Source: Rallus limicola
Lineage: Eukaryota > Chordata > Aves > Gruiformes > Rallidae
Direction of reading: 5' to 3'
DNA: 64,000 nucleotides
Assembly (NCBI GenBank): GCA_022605955.1
Contig: JAKCOZ010000001.1
Span: 35,575,646 to 35,639,645, forward strand
Made by a program: the position numbers and the translations under genes. The notes beneath the pieces were generated by a model. It had not been told where the DNA came from, ran no database searches, and was given only the letters and a program-made list of their open reading frames with translations. Position 1 is the first letter of the stretch, and each line of letters begins with the position of its first letter. Shown one piece after another: positions 49,126-61,703 of this stretch.

Positions 49126-52029
49126 ATTGTACACTAAACCAATACCATTAGTGGTTAAGTGAACTGCCTTCTGACTAGCTGAAGTTCCAAAAGAGCTAGA
49201 ACCCTGCTTTCATAAAATGCTGGGATAAAAAAATAATCTCTTTAGAAATATAAAAAAAGTATCATTCAAACAGCTACAAAGCATTAGAACATAATTTTTC
49301 TTTAGAAAAAAAACCCAACCCAATTCTTTAAATCCTTGGGTCTCCAGCTAGAAAACTGCCATAAGTGGCTAGGTTGTATAAAGGCAACTGCACAATAGTA
49401 ATGTTAAAAATTCTCAGTCAAAAGGAAAAATAAATGCCTTATTTCCCTTGTACCAAAGCAATAGGCTTCTTTGCAGCTGCCAGTTTCAGAGTGAGAGGAC
49501 CAGCCCCCCGAAGTCCTCTAAAGAAACTGATACTGAAACAAGTGAATTTTTTACACACACCAGTAACACCAAGAGTACACTCACTGTAAAAGAGCTCAAG
49601 TGAAAACATACCTTACTCCAGGTTAGCTTGTAAAGTGACCTAACATAGGCAAAAGTATATAAGAAAATAATATTTATTGTAAGGAATTTCAGCTGTTTCA
49701 GTTATTTCTGTCATTCCTATTTTCCTTAAGAACTACTTCATCAAACTGGTAACAAATTGTATGAGAAAGTTTATTAAGACAGAAGAAAAACAGAGTATCT
49801 GATTTTACACTCGAGTCATCAACAGGTGCAAGCCTTTAACAATAAAGCTCCTGCCAGAACCCAGGAAATACCACTGTTACACTCTGCAAACACGGTTCCA
49901 TGAAGTACACCCTTGTTGAGGGCAAAGAATGCAGTTCCTCCTAAAGGTATCACCTGAAGTTTTGTTCTCCTGCAGTGGAACTGTTGCACAATTCTGTGAA
50001 ACTATTGCCAGGGATCTTTCCCAAACCAAAGATAAAGGAATCAATGAAAAGCTGCTTGTGATAAAATATATCTAGTGAATATTTAATTACTGAAAACAAT
50101 ACTTTTATCTACTGAGAACTTGACAAAATACCCTAATTTTGGGAAACATAAAGCGAACTGAGTGGTGGTATTGTGGGGTTTTGTTTGTGAGCTTGGGGTT
50201 TTTGTTTTTTCTTTTTTAAATGGTAATGGTTGAGCCAAGCTGGAACACACAAGATCCCACTAACGTGTGCTTGCATTCACCCCATTGAATAATCACATAC
50301 AGCACCCAGCATCAACTACTGCTGGTAGGCAGCTTTCAAAGGTGACACTACTGACTGACACTCCTCTTAGGGCGGTAAAATTCATCTGTACATAGTAATT
50401 GTGCACCATGTCCCTTTCTGACTTTTGTAAGCCACAAAAAGGGTTCATGACTTGCATCTCATCAGAGTAACCTTGTGACCATTAATAGTCCTGTAGCTTG
50501 AGATCAGAAACCTATATCCTTGTGGCTTGCTGGGTTGAGTCCTACAGTTTCAACCCAAAGCAATTTTGGAAGCTTTCATTTTACCTTCCTCCCTCTTATC
50601 AACCATGAGAGAGGGACATACGTTGCAGGACTGTAATAATGAGGGCTCTGCCTCCTCAGAGGCTGGAGAGAGAAGTCAAACCAGCCACAACTGGCATACA
50701 GAATACAGAAATCCTATGAGTTTGGAGAACAAGATAATCTGCCCACCAATTACTTACATAAAACCTGCCTGACAACTTTTCTAGCCATCGCTTTATGCTC
50801 TACTGAACAGAGACACTTGCAGAGGAAGGGGAGGAATAGTATCAAAATACACAGCTCTGCATCACATTTAACCTTTTTCCCCAGCTCTGAAAGATAAAAG
50901 CCCAGATCTCTAGCAGGAGTGTCAGTGTCCACAGCACAAGAAGAAAAATAAATTCTGTGAACGGTGGTGAGCTCAACTTCCAAGGCTCCTTACTCTGCAT
51001 CTATTACAGACTGTGTTCCTTGTCTCAAGCGGGCAGCTGGAACATCCTAACAAGCCAGGGGGACTTGGAGTAAGCATTCTTGGCTGTGCCATTTCACCTC
51101 TGGTACTTAAAGAAACAGGTCCTGGATACGCTACAGAGTGGAGTCTTTCAACTTTTTACCGTAGGGTCTGACTGAGCAAGGCCAGATTATTTACATCTCC
51201 CATTTTGAACCAGGATTTTTTTTTACTTTGGTTGTGGAACCAAACTGATTATGCATCAACTAGGTAAGAAATTTATCTAAAAACATAGGTTTGTCATGGG
51301 GAAGACACTCAAGAACAATGGACCTGTTGACTGAAACCAGGATTTTAACAAAATGCATCGTTCCCATATTGCAAAGGAAACATGTGCACAACTGTCTTGT
51401 TGTAAGTGTAACCCCTGTCCCCCAGTGCAGAAACACTACTCAATAGGTCTTCATTGAAATAGGTAGGCCTTTAGTTCTGGGGAAAAAAATACAAAATTAA
51501 ATAAGCCTTAAGCCTGTTGTGGCTAAAAGAAAGCTGAGTACAAAAAATATACATAAAATAGATCCCTCATTTGATCAACATAGCCTTACATGTACTTTTC
51601 TGTGAGATACACATTAAAAGAACCCCAAACGGTCCCATTTTTAAGTGTATCTACTTGATAACAAGAGCACAGGCTACAGGGGAGGCGCATTCTAAAATTA
51701 AACTATGTAAGAAAAAAAGCTGTCCATGTTTTCTTGGTTCCCCAAAGTCTCATCCCTGCAATGGCAGAGGTGAGCTGTTAGGTGTTCATTGTCATTACAG
51801 AGAATGTGAGCACATGCACAGAAGTCAGTCATCTGCTCCCTAGCTCTCTAGTTAGGAGTACTTCCAAGGCTCTGTCAGCATGGAAGATTAATAGCTACTT
51901 CCTCCTGATTCACCCCTGAAACCAAAACTGTGGAACTCGCTGATGGTCTCCTTCACATGTTCCATTTTTAGCCATTCACTGTGCTTTTCCTTCCCCATTC
52001 AAAAAGTTTCTACCCTTCTCTACACAAAG

Positions 52030-52259
52030 TTTAATCACAAGCAATGTAAAATCTTCTTACTGCCATGAGGGCAGACCCTACAAATCCCTATTACTGGGCA
52101 CAGCCTTGACTCTGTTGCACTGCACAGTAAAAGGGGTTTGCAGAATTATCTATTACATGTTTTTTGAAAGGTATCCAGAACCAAAGCTCGGTTTCACACC
52201 CCAGTCCTCAACCCCAGGCTGTGTTTAGAAATTCACTTCATCTGAGCGTCTTCCTGCAA
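52030..52259 (-). other. SMIM30: SMIM30 3'UTR (candidate extent)
   Basis: The sequence following the SMIM30 stop contains an ATTAAA hexamer on the minus strand at 52,030-52,035, about 225 nt downstream. This is the nearest plausible polyadenylation signal, and the true end may lie further on. Confidence 0.4.
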
Positions 52260-52445
52260 TCACTGCTGCCCATTCCTCTTCCTCGCATACAAACCGAGGC
52301 AGGCACACAGTCCGACTATGCTGATGGAAAGGCCTAGCAAGAAGGCGATGGTATCTCCTGTGTCCAGGGCTTCGACTACTGGCAGCACCAGCAGCAGTGG
52401 AATGAGGACGAGGAGCAGTTTTGAGGTGTTCTCGGTAGAAGGCAT
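52260..52445 (-). CDS. SMIM30: Small integral membrane protein 30 (microprotein)
   Basis: Complete 61-residue protein. A short polar N-terminus (1-9) leads into a leucine-rich hydrophobic stretch (about 10-23, LLVLIPLLLVLPVV) ending in EA, like a signal peptide or signal anchor. Then comes an acidic, glycine-containing linker (27-31), a second hydrophobic span (about 33-53) with CAC at 47-49, and a basic tail YARKRNGQQ. LLLVLPVVEA, the CACLGxYARKRNG ending and the length match the vertebrate SMIM30 family, formerly catalogued as a long non-coding RNA. Reported roles in mammals concern endoplasmic reticulum or other membranes and SRC-family kinase anchoring. None is visible from sequence. The start has A at -3. 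A single coding exon is preceded by a strong acceptor (TTTTGTTTTCCTTGCAG, AG at 52,516-52,517). Being so short, it is easily missed by gene finders. Confidence 0.92.
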   Translation of the reverse strand: MPSTENTSKLLLVLIPLLLVLPVVEALDTGDTIAFLLGLSISIVGLCACLGLYARKRNGQQ

Positions 52446-52515
52446 ACTGCCAGCCAGCCGACCCCGAAGGGCAGTTAAGGAGGGAAGCGCTGGAAAAGGG
52501 GTACTTCAGTGGTAT
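52446..52515 (-). other. SMIM30: SMIM30 5'UTR within coding exon
   Basis: 70 nt between the splice acceptor and the ATG. The acceptor has a long pyrimidine tract ending CAG, so the exon start at 52,515 is well supported by sequence. No upstream ATG is seen in this 70-nt part. Confidence 0.7.
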
Positions 52516-52639
52516 CTGCAAGGAAAACAAAAGGAATGTGTCAGGATTTCCCTTCCTTCTTCCCTGGAACTGTCTTTCCAAAAGCCGACCGGTGCCTTCA
52601 GCGTATTACACATATCTGCGTGGGACTCAGCAAATCAGT

Positions 52640-53900
52640 GTCTTCACAGATACAGAAGTAAATGACGTAACTACAGCGGGCTTGGCGTTACGCAACTCCG
52701 TGGAAACTCATCTTCTGGAGCCTGGCTGTGAGGTGAAGCCAGCGCAGGCTCTCCTGCCGGCAGCCTGCTCGCTTCGTGCCGCGCTACGCCGGCCGTTCCT
52801 CGCGGTGCTGCGCTCGGGGCCGGTGGCGGATGCACAGCACCGCCCCACGCCTCCCAAGGGGCAGCCGCGGCACCCGCGAGCGGGGCGGGGGGATCACCGC
52901 ACCCTACCGGGATGGGAGCCGAAGCGCCGGCCCCTCCTGGGGCGGGCGGCTCCGCGCACACGCGTACTGCGGGGCAAACACCGCCTCTCTTTCCCTCCAA
53001 CTTCGGGTGCGTCCCTCTGAGGCGGGCGGCGGGGCCACCGCGGACGGGCGGCTCCGCAGCGGCTCTTCCCGTAGGAGCGGCTCACGCCCCGGGGTACAGA
53101 CATCGCGCCGACACACTCCGCGGTGGCCGAGGCCGCCCGGGCCACTTGGAATAAGCGGCTTTCCCGCCAGTCCCCTCTGCCCCCGGCGGACGGAGCTCCG
53201 TCCCGCACCCCGGCCGGCCCCCGCCTTCCCCGGAGCAGGCGCGACGAGGGACGGCGTCGCGGGGCTCGCCTTCGCCTCGTCTCGTCCCGTCCTGTCCCAC
53301 AGACGATGGCTCGCCGAGGCAGCCCCCGCGCAGGCCCTGCCCGTACGGCGCCTCTCAGTCACCTCCTGCCGTCGTCTCTGGGCTGGGGGATGTCCCCGCT
53401 CCGCTCCGCTCCGCTCCGCACCGCCCGGTGGGGCCCTCAGCTCCTGGGGGCGCCAGCCCGCGCCGCCTCGCTGTGCTCCTGCAGACCGGCAGCGGCCATG
53501 ACAGGAAGGGGCGGTGGCGCGGCCGGGGGCGGGCGTGACCCGGCCGAGCCGCCTACCGCTCCCGGCACCCACCGCCGCCGAGCAGTCTTCGTTCTTGGGC
53601 TGCACTTGGTGCGATTGTCGTGGGCCGCTCGGGGTCACAGGCGCTGCCCGCGCCCGGGGCGGCACCGGGCCTCTTGCTGGGACCGGCGGGCCGGCCTGGG
53701 CCCGCGGGGATGCAGCCGCCCGCTTTGGGCAGGGCGGGGGCCGGGGATCCCCGGCTCGTGGGGCGCCAGGCTGCTCCCGAGCAGCGGTGATGATGAGCGC
53801 TCAGCAGTGCCGTCATAGCCCATTCCTGCCCCACGCCTTTAGGCGTCTTAACAGGGCGGGGAGCAGCGCGGTGCCGTGTAGGCAAAGCAAACTCAGGGAA
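52640..53900 (-). promoter_or_regulatory. SMIM30: CpG island, presumed SMIM30 promoter and first exon
   Basis: Very CpG-rich for over 1 kb and directly upstream of the SMIM30 coding exon. Possible first-exon donors on the minus strand include CCG|GTAGGG near 52,906-52,912 and GAG|GTGACT (last exonic base 53,363). I cannot choose between them. A perfect CRE-type TGACGTAA lies at 52,663-52,670, and GGAAG with GGGGCGG (ETS and SP1-like) lies at about 53,504-53,516. Frames of over 230 codons here on both strands are arginine/proline/alanine-rich artefacts of GC bias. Confidence 0.65.
53396..53420. repeat. CCGCT pentanucleotide repeat
   Basis: Four CCGCT units and a CCGCA inside the SMIM30 CpG island, likely length-variable. 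Confidence 0.85.
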
Positions 53901-56900
53901 GTGCTGCCCGCTTATTATCTGGGCTCACCCCCAGACCTGAGTGACCCGTCCTGATCTTTATCTTCAGCTTTGGACAAAACCTGCTCGTGGTGGTGCAGTG
54001 TTAGGCTGTTCTGTTACATAGAGCCGGGTCACAGCGCCGGTCTAACACCTCAGTGGCATACCGGCTAGTGCCTAGTCGGAGCACAGGTTTTATTTCTCAG
54101 TGGGAGATGTGCGTGCTTAAGTTTGGATAAAAGACCTGTAGGGGACTTACAGATTCAAGGTATGTGAGTCTGGAATGCTCACAGAGAAAGAAACCAGAAG
54201 AAACTGTGCTAATCTAATGGCAAAATTAACACAGAATTTGTAACCCGTGACTTCAAGTGTTGCTTCATGATAACCCATGTTCTTGCAATGTTTCCCTAGG
54301 CTTGTGCAAGAAAAAAAATAGCTTTTGTAAACATTTATCTTTACATAAACAGTCTATGATGGCTGCTTAAAAAGTGGATTGTACATATCACTTGTCTCTG
54401 CTTTCTCTTGCCATTGAGCAACCATTCTTCACACCTATAGGAACGTCTGAGGTGGGATGTTGCTATTGTGCTGATCATCCCTTTAATACTCCCCTTCTTT
54501 TCCCCATCTGCCTGGATGCAGCAGCATGTCAAACATGATAGACAATAAACTTCCAAGGATAGGGAAGAGTCTTTTCACTCCTTTATACTGAGTAGTGTAA
54601 AAGCATCTCCTGGATAACCATCAGTGCCTAGACTCTGATAATACAATGATAGTAAATATCAGTGTAACTGATAAACATCCCTTTTATTAATGCAACACCT
54701 ATTTCCCAGCTTTTCTGATCTGAAATACTTGATGCCTCATGTTCAGTTCTGAAGGCATTGTCTCAGGGAGCTGGTGCCAGATAAACTCAGAAAAATCCCA
54801 AAATTTCTGAGAGGTGTTATGCCATGGAGGAGAGTACTACTGCAATGCCTGGCCCATTCCTTAATGAATCATGGATAAATTGTAACCCCAACAGAATCTG
54901 AAAGTGGGCAATTTGACGTGCAGGACATTATCTCAATCACTGCTGTCATCTCAAAGAGTGGGCCTTGGAGTTCTGGCTCTCTTAATTCCTTGTTTGGCTT
55001 GTTTACTGCATCCTGCACTGCTGACAGGTAAATGTTACACTCTTCTGCAATGTCAAAATATGTTTCAGTTTTCCCAGTAGATTTCAGTGCTGTTTTTGCT
55101 GTTGCCACCACTTACCAACTAAAATTTTCAGTTGTTGTCATTTAGTCCCACAAAACAGATGTGAGGGTGTTGAACAATGGCTTCCAAGCCTGCCTTTTAT
55201 AACTAGAAATGTCAGTACCAAAGTGCTGTGGCATCTTTGGACTTGGCTTATTTTGAAAGTGGGGAATTTAAAGTCCATGGGGAAGACTGGACTTAACATA
55301 CTCGTCTTACCATCTCTCCCCTCTTCACAACGACCACAGTCATTTTCAGGCAGTTGGGATGACATGGAGAAGCACAGTAGGGATGTGGAAAAATATTAAT
55401 TGTAAGATAAATAATTTACTCTTAATATCAGGGAAGTGCCACTGAGAGGTAGAAAGCAATGCCATTTGGGGATATTTCTCTGGTTTATTAGCTCTTTCAG
55501 TGCCATTGCATTTTGTAGCTTTGGCTTCAGAAACAGTACTGCTTTGAAAAAAAGCCAACAAAATCTAAACAGTGAAGGAGACTCTAGTGGTTTTTGTGCT
55601 GTCTGAATAGCAGAGAAATGTGTATTCAGCTTCAAGCTCTGCCATCAACTTCCTGCATCACCTCAGGCAAATCTTCCTTTTGACCTATCACCGCTTTGAT
55701 TGCTTAGCTCAAGCTATTATGTAACTAATATTCAGAGAAAAGACTGAGAATTCCCAGAGCTGACAAGCTAAAGCTTTGTAAATTTCGAGCACAAGGCTAA
55801 GGAGGTATGCAGGAGACTGGAAATTGAAAATAAAGTGCACTTTCTGGAGAGGAAAAAGTTATGAGATAATCAGCAGAGCAAGGCTGCTACACCCGGAGGG
55901 GGGTATTTGGGTGGGTTTTTTTGGTCCTATTGGTTCGTCTTCTTTTGAGAACCATTTGTTGAGTGCACAAGCACACTGATCAGAGAAGCTTTCTGATCCG
56001 TTTTTGGACTTCTGTTGTACAGCTGTAATGAGGAATGCTAACTCCGATTACTGATAAGACATTGACTACAGGGCAGTGATTATCACTTCTACATCAACAT
56101 GTTCACCCTTGAGCTACTTTTCCCTGGTGATACTTAATCTGACATTTTAGCTGTCCATCACTGTGTCCTCATCGCTTCACTCACAGATCTGCACCCAGTT
56201 TCTCTCCTGCAAAAACCACGACTTGCTTTATTTGAACTTTCCTGTGTGTTTCTGTTTGAGTTCACATCAGAAAGTAGACTCTACCACAACCACCTCATTT
56301 GCCTCTGCAGAAAAAATGAAGTTAAAATACAGCACAAATTACTTCTATCATAAACCTTTTCCACATTTGCTTCTCAGCCTGCAGTCACAGAAATGTTGAC
56401 TCCATCCTTTCTCTTCCTTCCTCTCTCATTATACCCTCCCTTCCTATCATGGGTGTCTACTTCATCCTGCCTTCTTTTTTTTCCCCATCTATTTCTCAAA
56501 GTCCTTAAGTTTCCTCTCAAATATAAAGTGTAGGTAGTCACAGACCTTCCCTGTCATGAAAACACCAGTTGGAGTCCCTTCCTGTACTATCGCTTCATCT
56601 GTTTTATTCCTGTCGCCTCTAACCTCTCCAGACATGCTGTCCAAAACTGCTCTAATTATATCCTACATCTCCTTCAGTAAGGCTCATTCCTTCCTCCATC
56701 AGTGGGAGCTGCCTATGTTGATATCTCTAGCTAGCATCTCAAAGATAAAGGCCTGTTTCACCATCATCTTTTTTGACTGGTGGACTGCTTTTGAAACTCA
56801 TTCCCCTTCCCAAGTCCAGTAAATGCTTGCTTTTTTTATTTAAAAAAAAAAAAACCAACTTCCTTTCCTGATTCCTCACTTCCCCTTCTTGAATCTTTAG

Positions 56901-58860
56901 CACTGAGTCCTCCTTCTGAGCATGTGTTAGGCTTCCATCTGTGTTTTTTCCTCTCGACTCTCTATACCTTGTCCCCAGCTGCCCTTACCAACAAATATGA
57001 CTTTGAATTCCACTTGCAACTCATGTTTTTCTTTGTCTTTCCTTCTCTTTTTCTTCCCACTTGATGGTGTTGAAGTCTTACTGAGCTCCTAGGCCTAACA
57101 GTTCTCTTCTGACTTCGACCTAGAGTCATGTCCTGACAGTTATTCTTGTCTCCTGCTGTGACCCCTGCAGCTTTGTTTATTCAAAATGCTGCTGTGAAGG
57201 GACCTCTCTGGGGTTTGTCATTTTTACTGTGTTCTCTCACTTCTTAATCCTCTGGTGCTACATTTCCTCTTTTGCTGAACCAAAGACAATTTTCTTCTCT
57301 ATCCTAGAAGGTCTTTGCAGTATAATCTTCCTTCATACTGGCTTATCCTATTGCCATGTCAGGAGGTTAACTTCTACCTTTCTTTTGTCACCCCAGCAGA
57401 CTCCTTTTGATCCCTCTGAGAAGCAAAAGTTCCTTCTCTCTGAGCGCACAGAAAGGCTTACAGAAAGAATCGCGCCCTTTCCTGATAGAAAATTCTTTCC
57501 TTTGGTGCCACATGCTTCCTGCTGTCCTTTATAGAGACATGAAAATAAAGGATTAAATAGCCCAGCGATTCCTTTTTCCCTCAGTCCTTTGCTCCTTTAG
57601 CCTGGCAGGGGATCTCCTCTGCCCACTGGAATCTCTTTGAGTTCTCTTGCCAGCACTTCAGAGATGCCTCTGCGCAGGCTGGCTGGAGCAGAGCGGCATG
57701 GAGGCAGCTGCCAGCCCTGCAGAAAAGAAGAGCTCTGGAGTTGGTGCTGGCAGGAGGCGGGAGCGGGCGAAACCCCGGGAGGGAGCGAAGAGGATGCCAG
57801 CCTGAGTTAAACACCCATTGATTGACTTCCCCCGCTGAAGTCTGCGGGGAGTGGGGAGGGAATGTGAGCGCTACCCATCAATAACCGGCAAATCCAGGGA
57901 TTCCCTGCCATTATTGCGAGCGCTGCCATGCCTTTTCTGGATTATGAGGAGCAGACTCCTGGGGTTTTCGTAGGAGTGTGATAGTGCAGATGTAGGTATC
58001 AACTGGAATGATCCGTCCAAACTCCCTCCAGCTTTGAGAGAGTGAAATCTGAATCCAGTCTTCTGGATTTCAGTCTTTGTACTTATGCAAGCTGTTGAGA
58101 TGTTCTCACATTATCCACGGGTGTTTCCACGGGTGGTTGAATATTGTGGATTGTTTGTCTGGTTCTTCTTGAGAAAAAGAAATGGTTGTACACTGTTTGC
58201 AAGGAAAACATGTACAGCACATGGAGTTCATCTTCACGGGGCAGTTGGTGATGCCACCTTCATCAGTATTGAATGGCAAGCAAAAGAAGATAGTATTTAA
58301 CACAGGAATGACAGAATGAGATTTAAAGGGGGAGTAGCAGCTGTCATCCACGCATTGTTTTGTACAGTAGGTGTTTTTTTTCCTCAACCTATGCTGTCAG
58401 ATGTTTTCTTGACTCTTGTGCATATGGTTGTAATAAGGAGAAATTTTACGAAAATAAAAATGGATTTAATAATAATAAACTTGTATAATCATGTTGTTTG
58501 AAATATATTTGGATGCCTGTTTATCTATAGGAACATGTCAATAGCCTTTTTTATTTTTTCTAGCCTTAGGTGTTACTAGAAATAAAGCTTGCCTACTTAC
58601 TTATGGAGTTCTAGCCATTTAAATCCGAATGTGTTAATCATAAATGAGAAAACTGGTATTATCAAAACTGTCCCATACATTTGCCTGACTAAAATATACT
58701 CTTGCCAAGATTGGTGCCCAAAAAGGAAGGTTGCTGGCATTAGAAAATAATTTGGGAAAATAAGAAATCAGTGCCAGGCTCAAGGTGGTGAATTTTTGAC
58801 AGAAGAAGTAGCAGAATTGATAAAGAGGAGCTGTGCTACACGCCAAAACTCACTGTCTGG
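53901..58860. other. Intergenic DNA with pyrimidine-rich and GC-rich stretches
   Basis: No supported gene. About 56,150-57,540 is rich in C and T on the + strand and carries several meaningless open frames. About 57,600-57,940 is GC-rich with a TGATTGAC site. An A12 run lies near 56,842-56,854. In human the corresponding direction leads towards PPP1R3A and FOXP2, but none of their exons is recognisable here. Confidence 0.5.
57600..57940. promoter_or_regulatory. GC-rich patch, candidate regulatory element
   Basis: Locally higher GC and CpG than the surrounding DNA. It includes TGATTGAC (57,819-57,826, the PBX/MEIS-type composite), CATCAATAA (about 57,876-57,884) and two GAGCGC(T) sites. The overlapping minus-strand frame of 77 codons has no known relative. 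Could be an enhancer, a small orphan CpG island or chance. Confidence 0.3.
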
Positions 58861-58861
58861 A

Positions 58862-59458
58862 GAGCAGCTGAGGCTGGGAGGCACCCCTGGAGATCGCCTA
58901 GTCCAACCACCTGCTCAAAGTAGTCAGCTACAGCAAGTTTCTCTGAGCTCTGTCCCATCAGGTTTTGAATAGCTCCAAGGACGGCGATTCCACATCGTCC
59001 CTGGGCAACCTCTGTCAGTGTGCAATCAACCTCACAGAAAAAAGTTTTTTCATATGTTTAAAATTAAATTAAATTCTCTATTTCAGTTCGAACTCATTGC
59101 CTCTTATACTGTCACTGGATGTCACTGGAAAGAGCCTGACTCTGTCTTCTTTACCTTCCTATCAGATATCTATATCTGCCTGAGCCTTCTCTTCTCCAAA
59201 CTAATCCATCCCAGTTATCTCAGTCTCTTCTCACATGCCAGATTCCCCAGACCCTTAGTCACCTTCATATCCCTTTGCTGGACTCGTTCCAGTAATGCCC
59301 ATGTCACTCTTGTAACAGGGAACAGAGGACTGGACCCAGCACTCCAGATGTGTCTCACCAGTGCTGAGTAGAAGTGAAGGATCACCTAGCACAACCTCCT
59401 GACTGCTTTTCCCCATGCAGCCCAGGATGCTGCTGACAAACAGTAAGGCAGTGCTGCT
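58862..59458 (-). mobile_element. CR1 LINE fragment, old
   Basis: Antisense CR1 about 600 bp long with the order of blocks preserved: CCTGGAGATCGCCTAGTCCA (3' end), TTTGAATAGCTCCAAGGACG, GAGCCTGACTCTGTCTTC, CTCCAAACTAATCCATCCCA, GACTCGTTCCAGTAATGCCC and CATGCAGCCCAGGATGCTGC. An AT-rich insertion-like stretch interrupts it at about 59,040-59,085. Highly diverged, so an older CR1 subfamily. Confidence 0.88.
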
Positions 59459-61703
59459 TTGCTCTCCAAATTTTACACAGGGATTTTGGAGTAATTTATA
59501 GACCCTTCTCCAGCTGTTTAAGTTATCACACTCTCATTACATGCTCTGTTGTTCTTGAGGCTTCAGGGGCACTAATTAGAACATGATTCATGTGCTTCTT
59601 GTCATGGGACCTTAAAAAGCCACCTCAGTACTTCTGTTAGCTCAGCACGTGCTCTTGAGGACTTTTTGGACTGACTCAGAACTTTCAGAACCCTTTGTCA
59701 GGGTCTGATGTCCACCTCCTGGGCAGAGACCAGGCTACTCAGCTGTTACTCACCAAGAGTGAACAGTCCTGCTGCAAGATGATCAAGAGATTGAGATGAA
59801 TATAGGTTTTTATGGCAAGAAGCAATTAATTTATACAAAGAATTAAAAATTAACAAAGCCTGGAGAAGGAAAACAGGAAAAAGTAAAAAGATCTGAGCCA
59901 CACTGAGTGAAACTCAGGGTGCGAGTTGCTGAAGACAAAGAGAATAAAACTAAACTCTGCATAGGAAAAGGAAGTGTCATAGTGGTAGCTGACTATATTG
60001 AGAAATAATTAAAATGCTTCAATTAATCTTGAACTGTAAAAAAAAATTCTTTTTAATTTTTTCAGTGTTTCTGAGCTTGAATTCCCTATCTACAATGCTG
60101 TCTTCTTGATATGTATCGGAATTTTCCCACTGACTTCAGTGAGGCTGTGATTCCACCTGTATCTGAAAAATAGGGGCAATTATTCTTCCCAATATTGCCA
60201 AGATTTCATAAATTTTCTGGTGTATGTCTAGCAGTCCAATGGCAGCAGTAAGCTCCCAGGAAATCCTATAAATAATGACACTGAAAGTCACCCTAAAAGC
60301 TACATGCATTTGTTGGTAAGTGCTGAAGTTTTGCTGTTGCAAGCTAACAAATTGTATTTCATTTGTAGAATGTATTTCCTGTATCTTATCTTATCTTGAT
60401 CATAGGCTCTAAAAATACTTTGTAGAATACAAAGTAAATCTGGATTATTTCAGTGCCAGTCTGAAGGGAAGGGACACCATTCATGAGGGGCACATTTAAT
60501 GAGCCAACTGTCCGTTTTCAATAGCCTGCAATTCATTCTAGCACTTGGTTATTTGGCTCCCTTTTCATTAGCAAAACAGTTTGAGTTTCACTGTTGAACT
60601 AAATACACAGCTGTCATTACAAAAGACACCGTGATTCAGAAAAATATAACTGCTTAATGCCTTTGTGCTTCACAGATTACACAAACTTTTAAAGGAAAAT
60701 GCATTTAGCTTCTGTTACCAGTCTGAAAATTCATGCAGTGAGAAACACCGCTCCTCATGTGTGAACTGAGAAATATAGTTGTAAATACAAAATTTAAGCT
60801 GACACATCTCACCTTAATGGCTCCAGTGACTATGGGGATAAGAGACAAAGGAAGCATGGAAGCTATATACATATTTTATGTGTATATTTAGTAATGATAT
60901 GCATATAAACAGCAAACCTAAAACCAACAATAACATAATAATAATATTAATAATAATAACAACAACAATAATAATAGCTGGATTAGTATTAGAGCACTCA
61001 AGGCAAAACTCCCCCACCAAAGTTATGGGTTTTTTTGTTCATAGATTTAGTGGGTTTGGGGTAATGTATTAGCTTTCATGCATGGACTTCATGGCATGGT
61101 ATGAAGGACAGTGGGGATGGTCGTCCCCATTTTACAGCTGGAATAATCAAGGCATGGAAAGATGAAGCAAATTCCTGAAATTCTTGTGGAAAATGAACAG
61201 CAGAGTGAGAAAACGTTCCCATGCCTTCTTCTTCTTGCCACTTCTGGTCCTGTTGTAGCTGGTGTTAAGTTCCACAGATTTCTGTGGGAACAGAAAAGGA
61301 AAATCCTTTTGTGAAAATGTCTCTGTCAAGAGGTATGGAATTTACCATCAAACCCACAAAGCCGATGACTGTCTTAGGAGATATTTTTTGCCATGAAAAT
61401 GATCAACCTTTTTCATGCCAATTGGCCTTATGTTCCAGCTGAGATACTAAGATGACTCTGGTGGAAGCTGTAAAGATATGGACAACATAGATATATACCT
61501 TGTGTCAGTGTTTTAAAAAATCTTTGGTAGCATCTTAATCACAAAACATCTTATTCTACTGATGCTCAAATTCAAATGGGATAGAGGCTGCTTCACTTAG
61601 AGGACTATTTGCTGGTTTGTGTCATCACTGGTGAGAATGAGTAGGGGAAATGACTCATTTTATGCGTTAGAGAGGTAGTACTTCTCTTCAGAACTGTCTA
61701 GAA
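59459..61703. other. Intergenic DNA
   Basis: No supported gene. An AAT/AAC trinucleotide stretch occupies about 60,928-60,976. Confidence 0.5.
60928..60976. repeat. AAT/AAC trinucleotide simple repeat
   Basis: Interrupted ATA, AAT and AAC units over about 49 bp. Open frames on both strands across it (poly-I/N) are artefacts. Confidence 0.85.

Larger units (their letters stand above)
47853..52029. other. Intergenic DNA downstream of SMIM30
   Basis: Apart from the two copies of the direct repeat, no gene or recognisable mobile element. AATAAA on the minus strand occurs at about 49,674 and 49,767, which could serve distant SMIM30 polyadenylation, but nearer signals exist. Confidence 0.5.

Noticed and set aside
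52225..52581. 118-codon minus-strand frame overlapping SMIM30
   Set aside because: It is in another frame, crosses the strong splice acceptor at 52,516 and matches nothing. The 61-codon frame is the recognisable protein.
52776..53818. Open frames of 241, 253 and 231 codons on both strands
   Set aside because: They lie in the SMIM30 CpG island and are full of R, P, A and G from GC bias, overlap each other on both strands, and show no domain.
60814..61072. Frames of 64-68 codons on both strands rich in I and N
   Set aside because: Produced by the AAT/AAC simple repeat.
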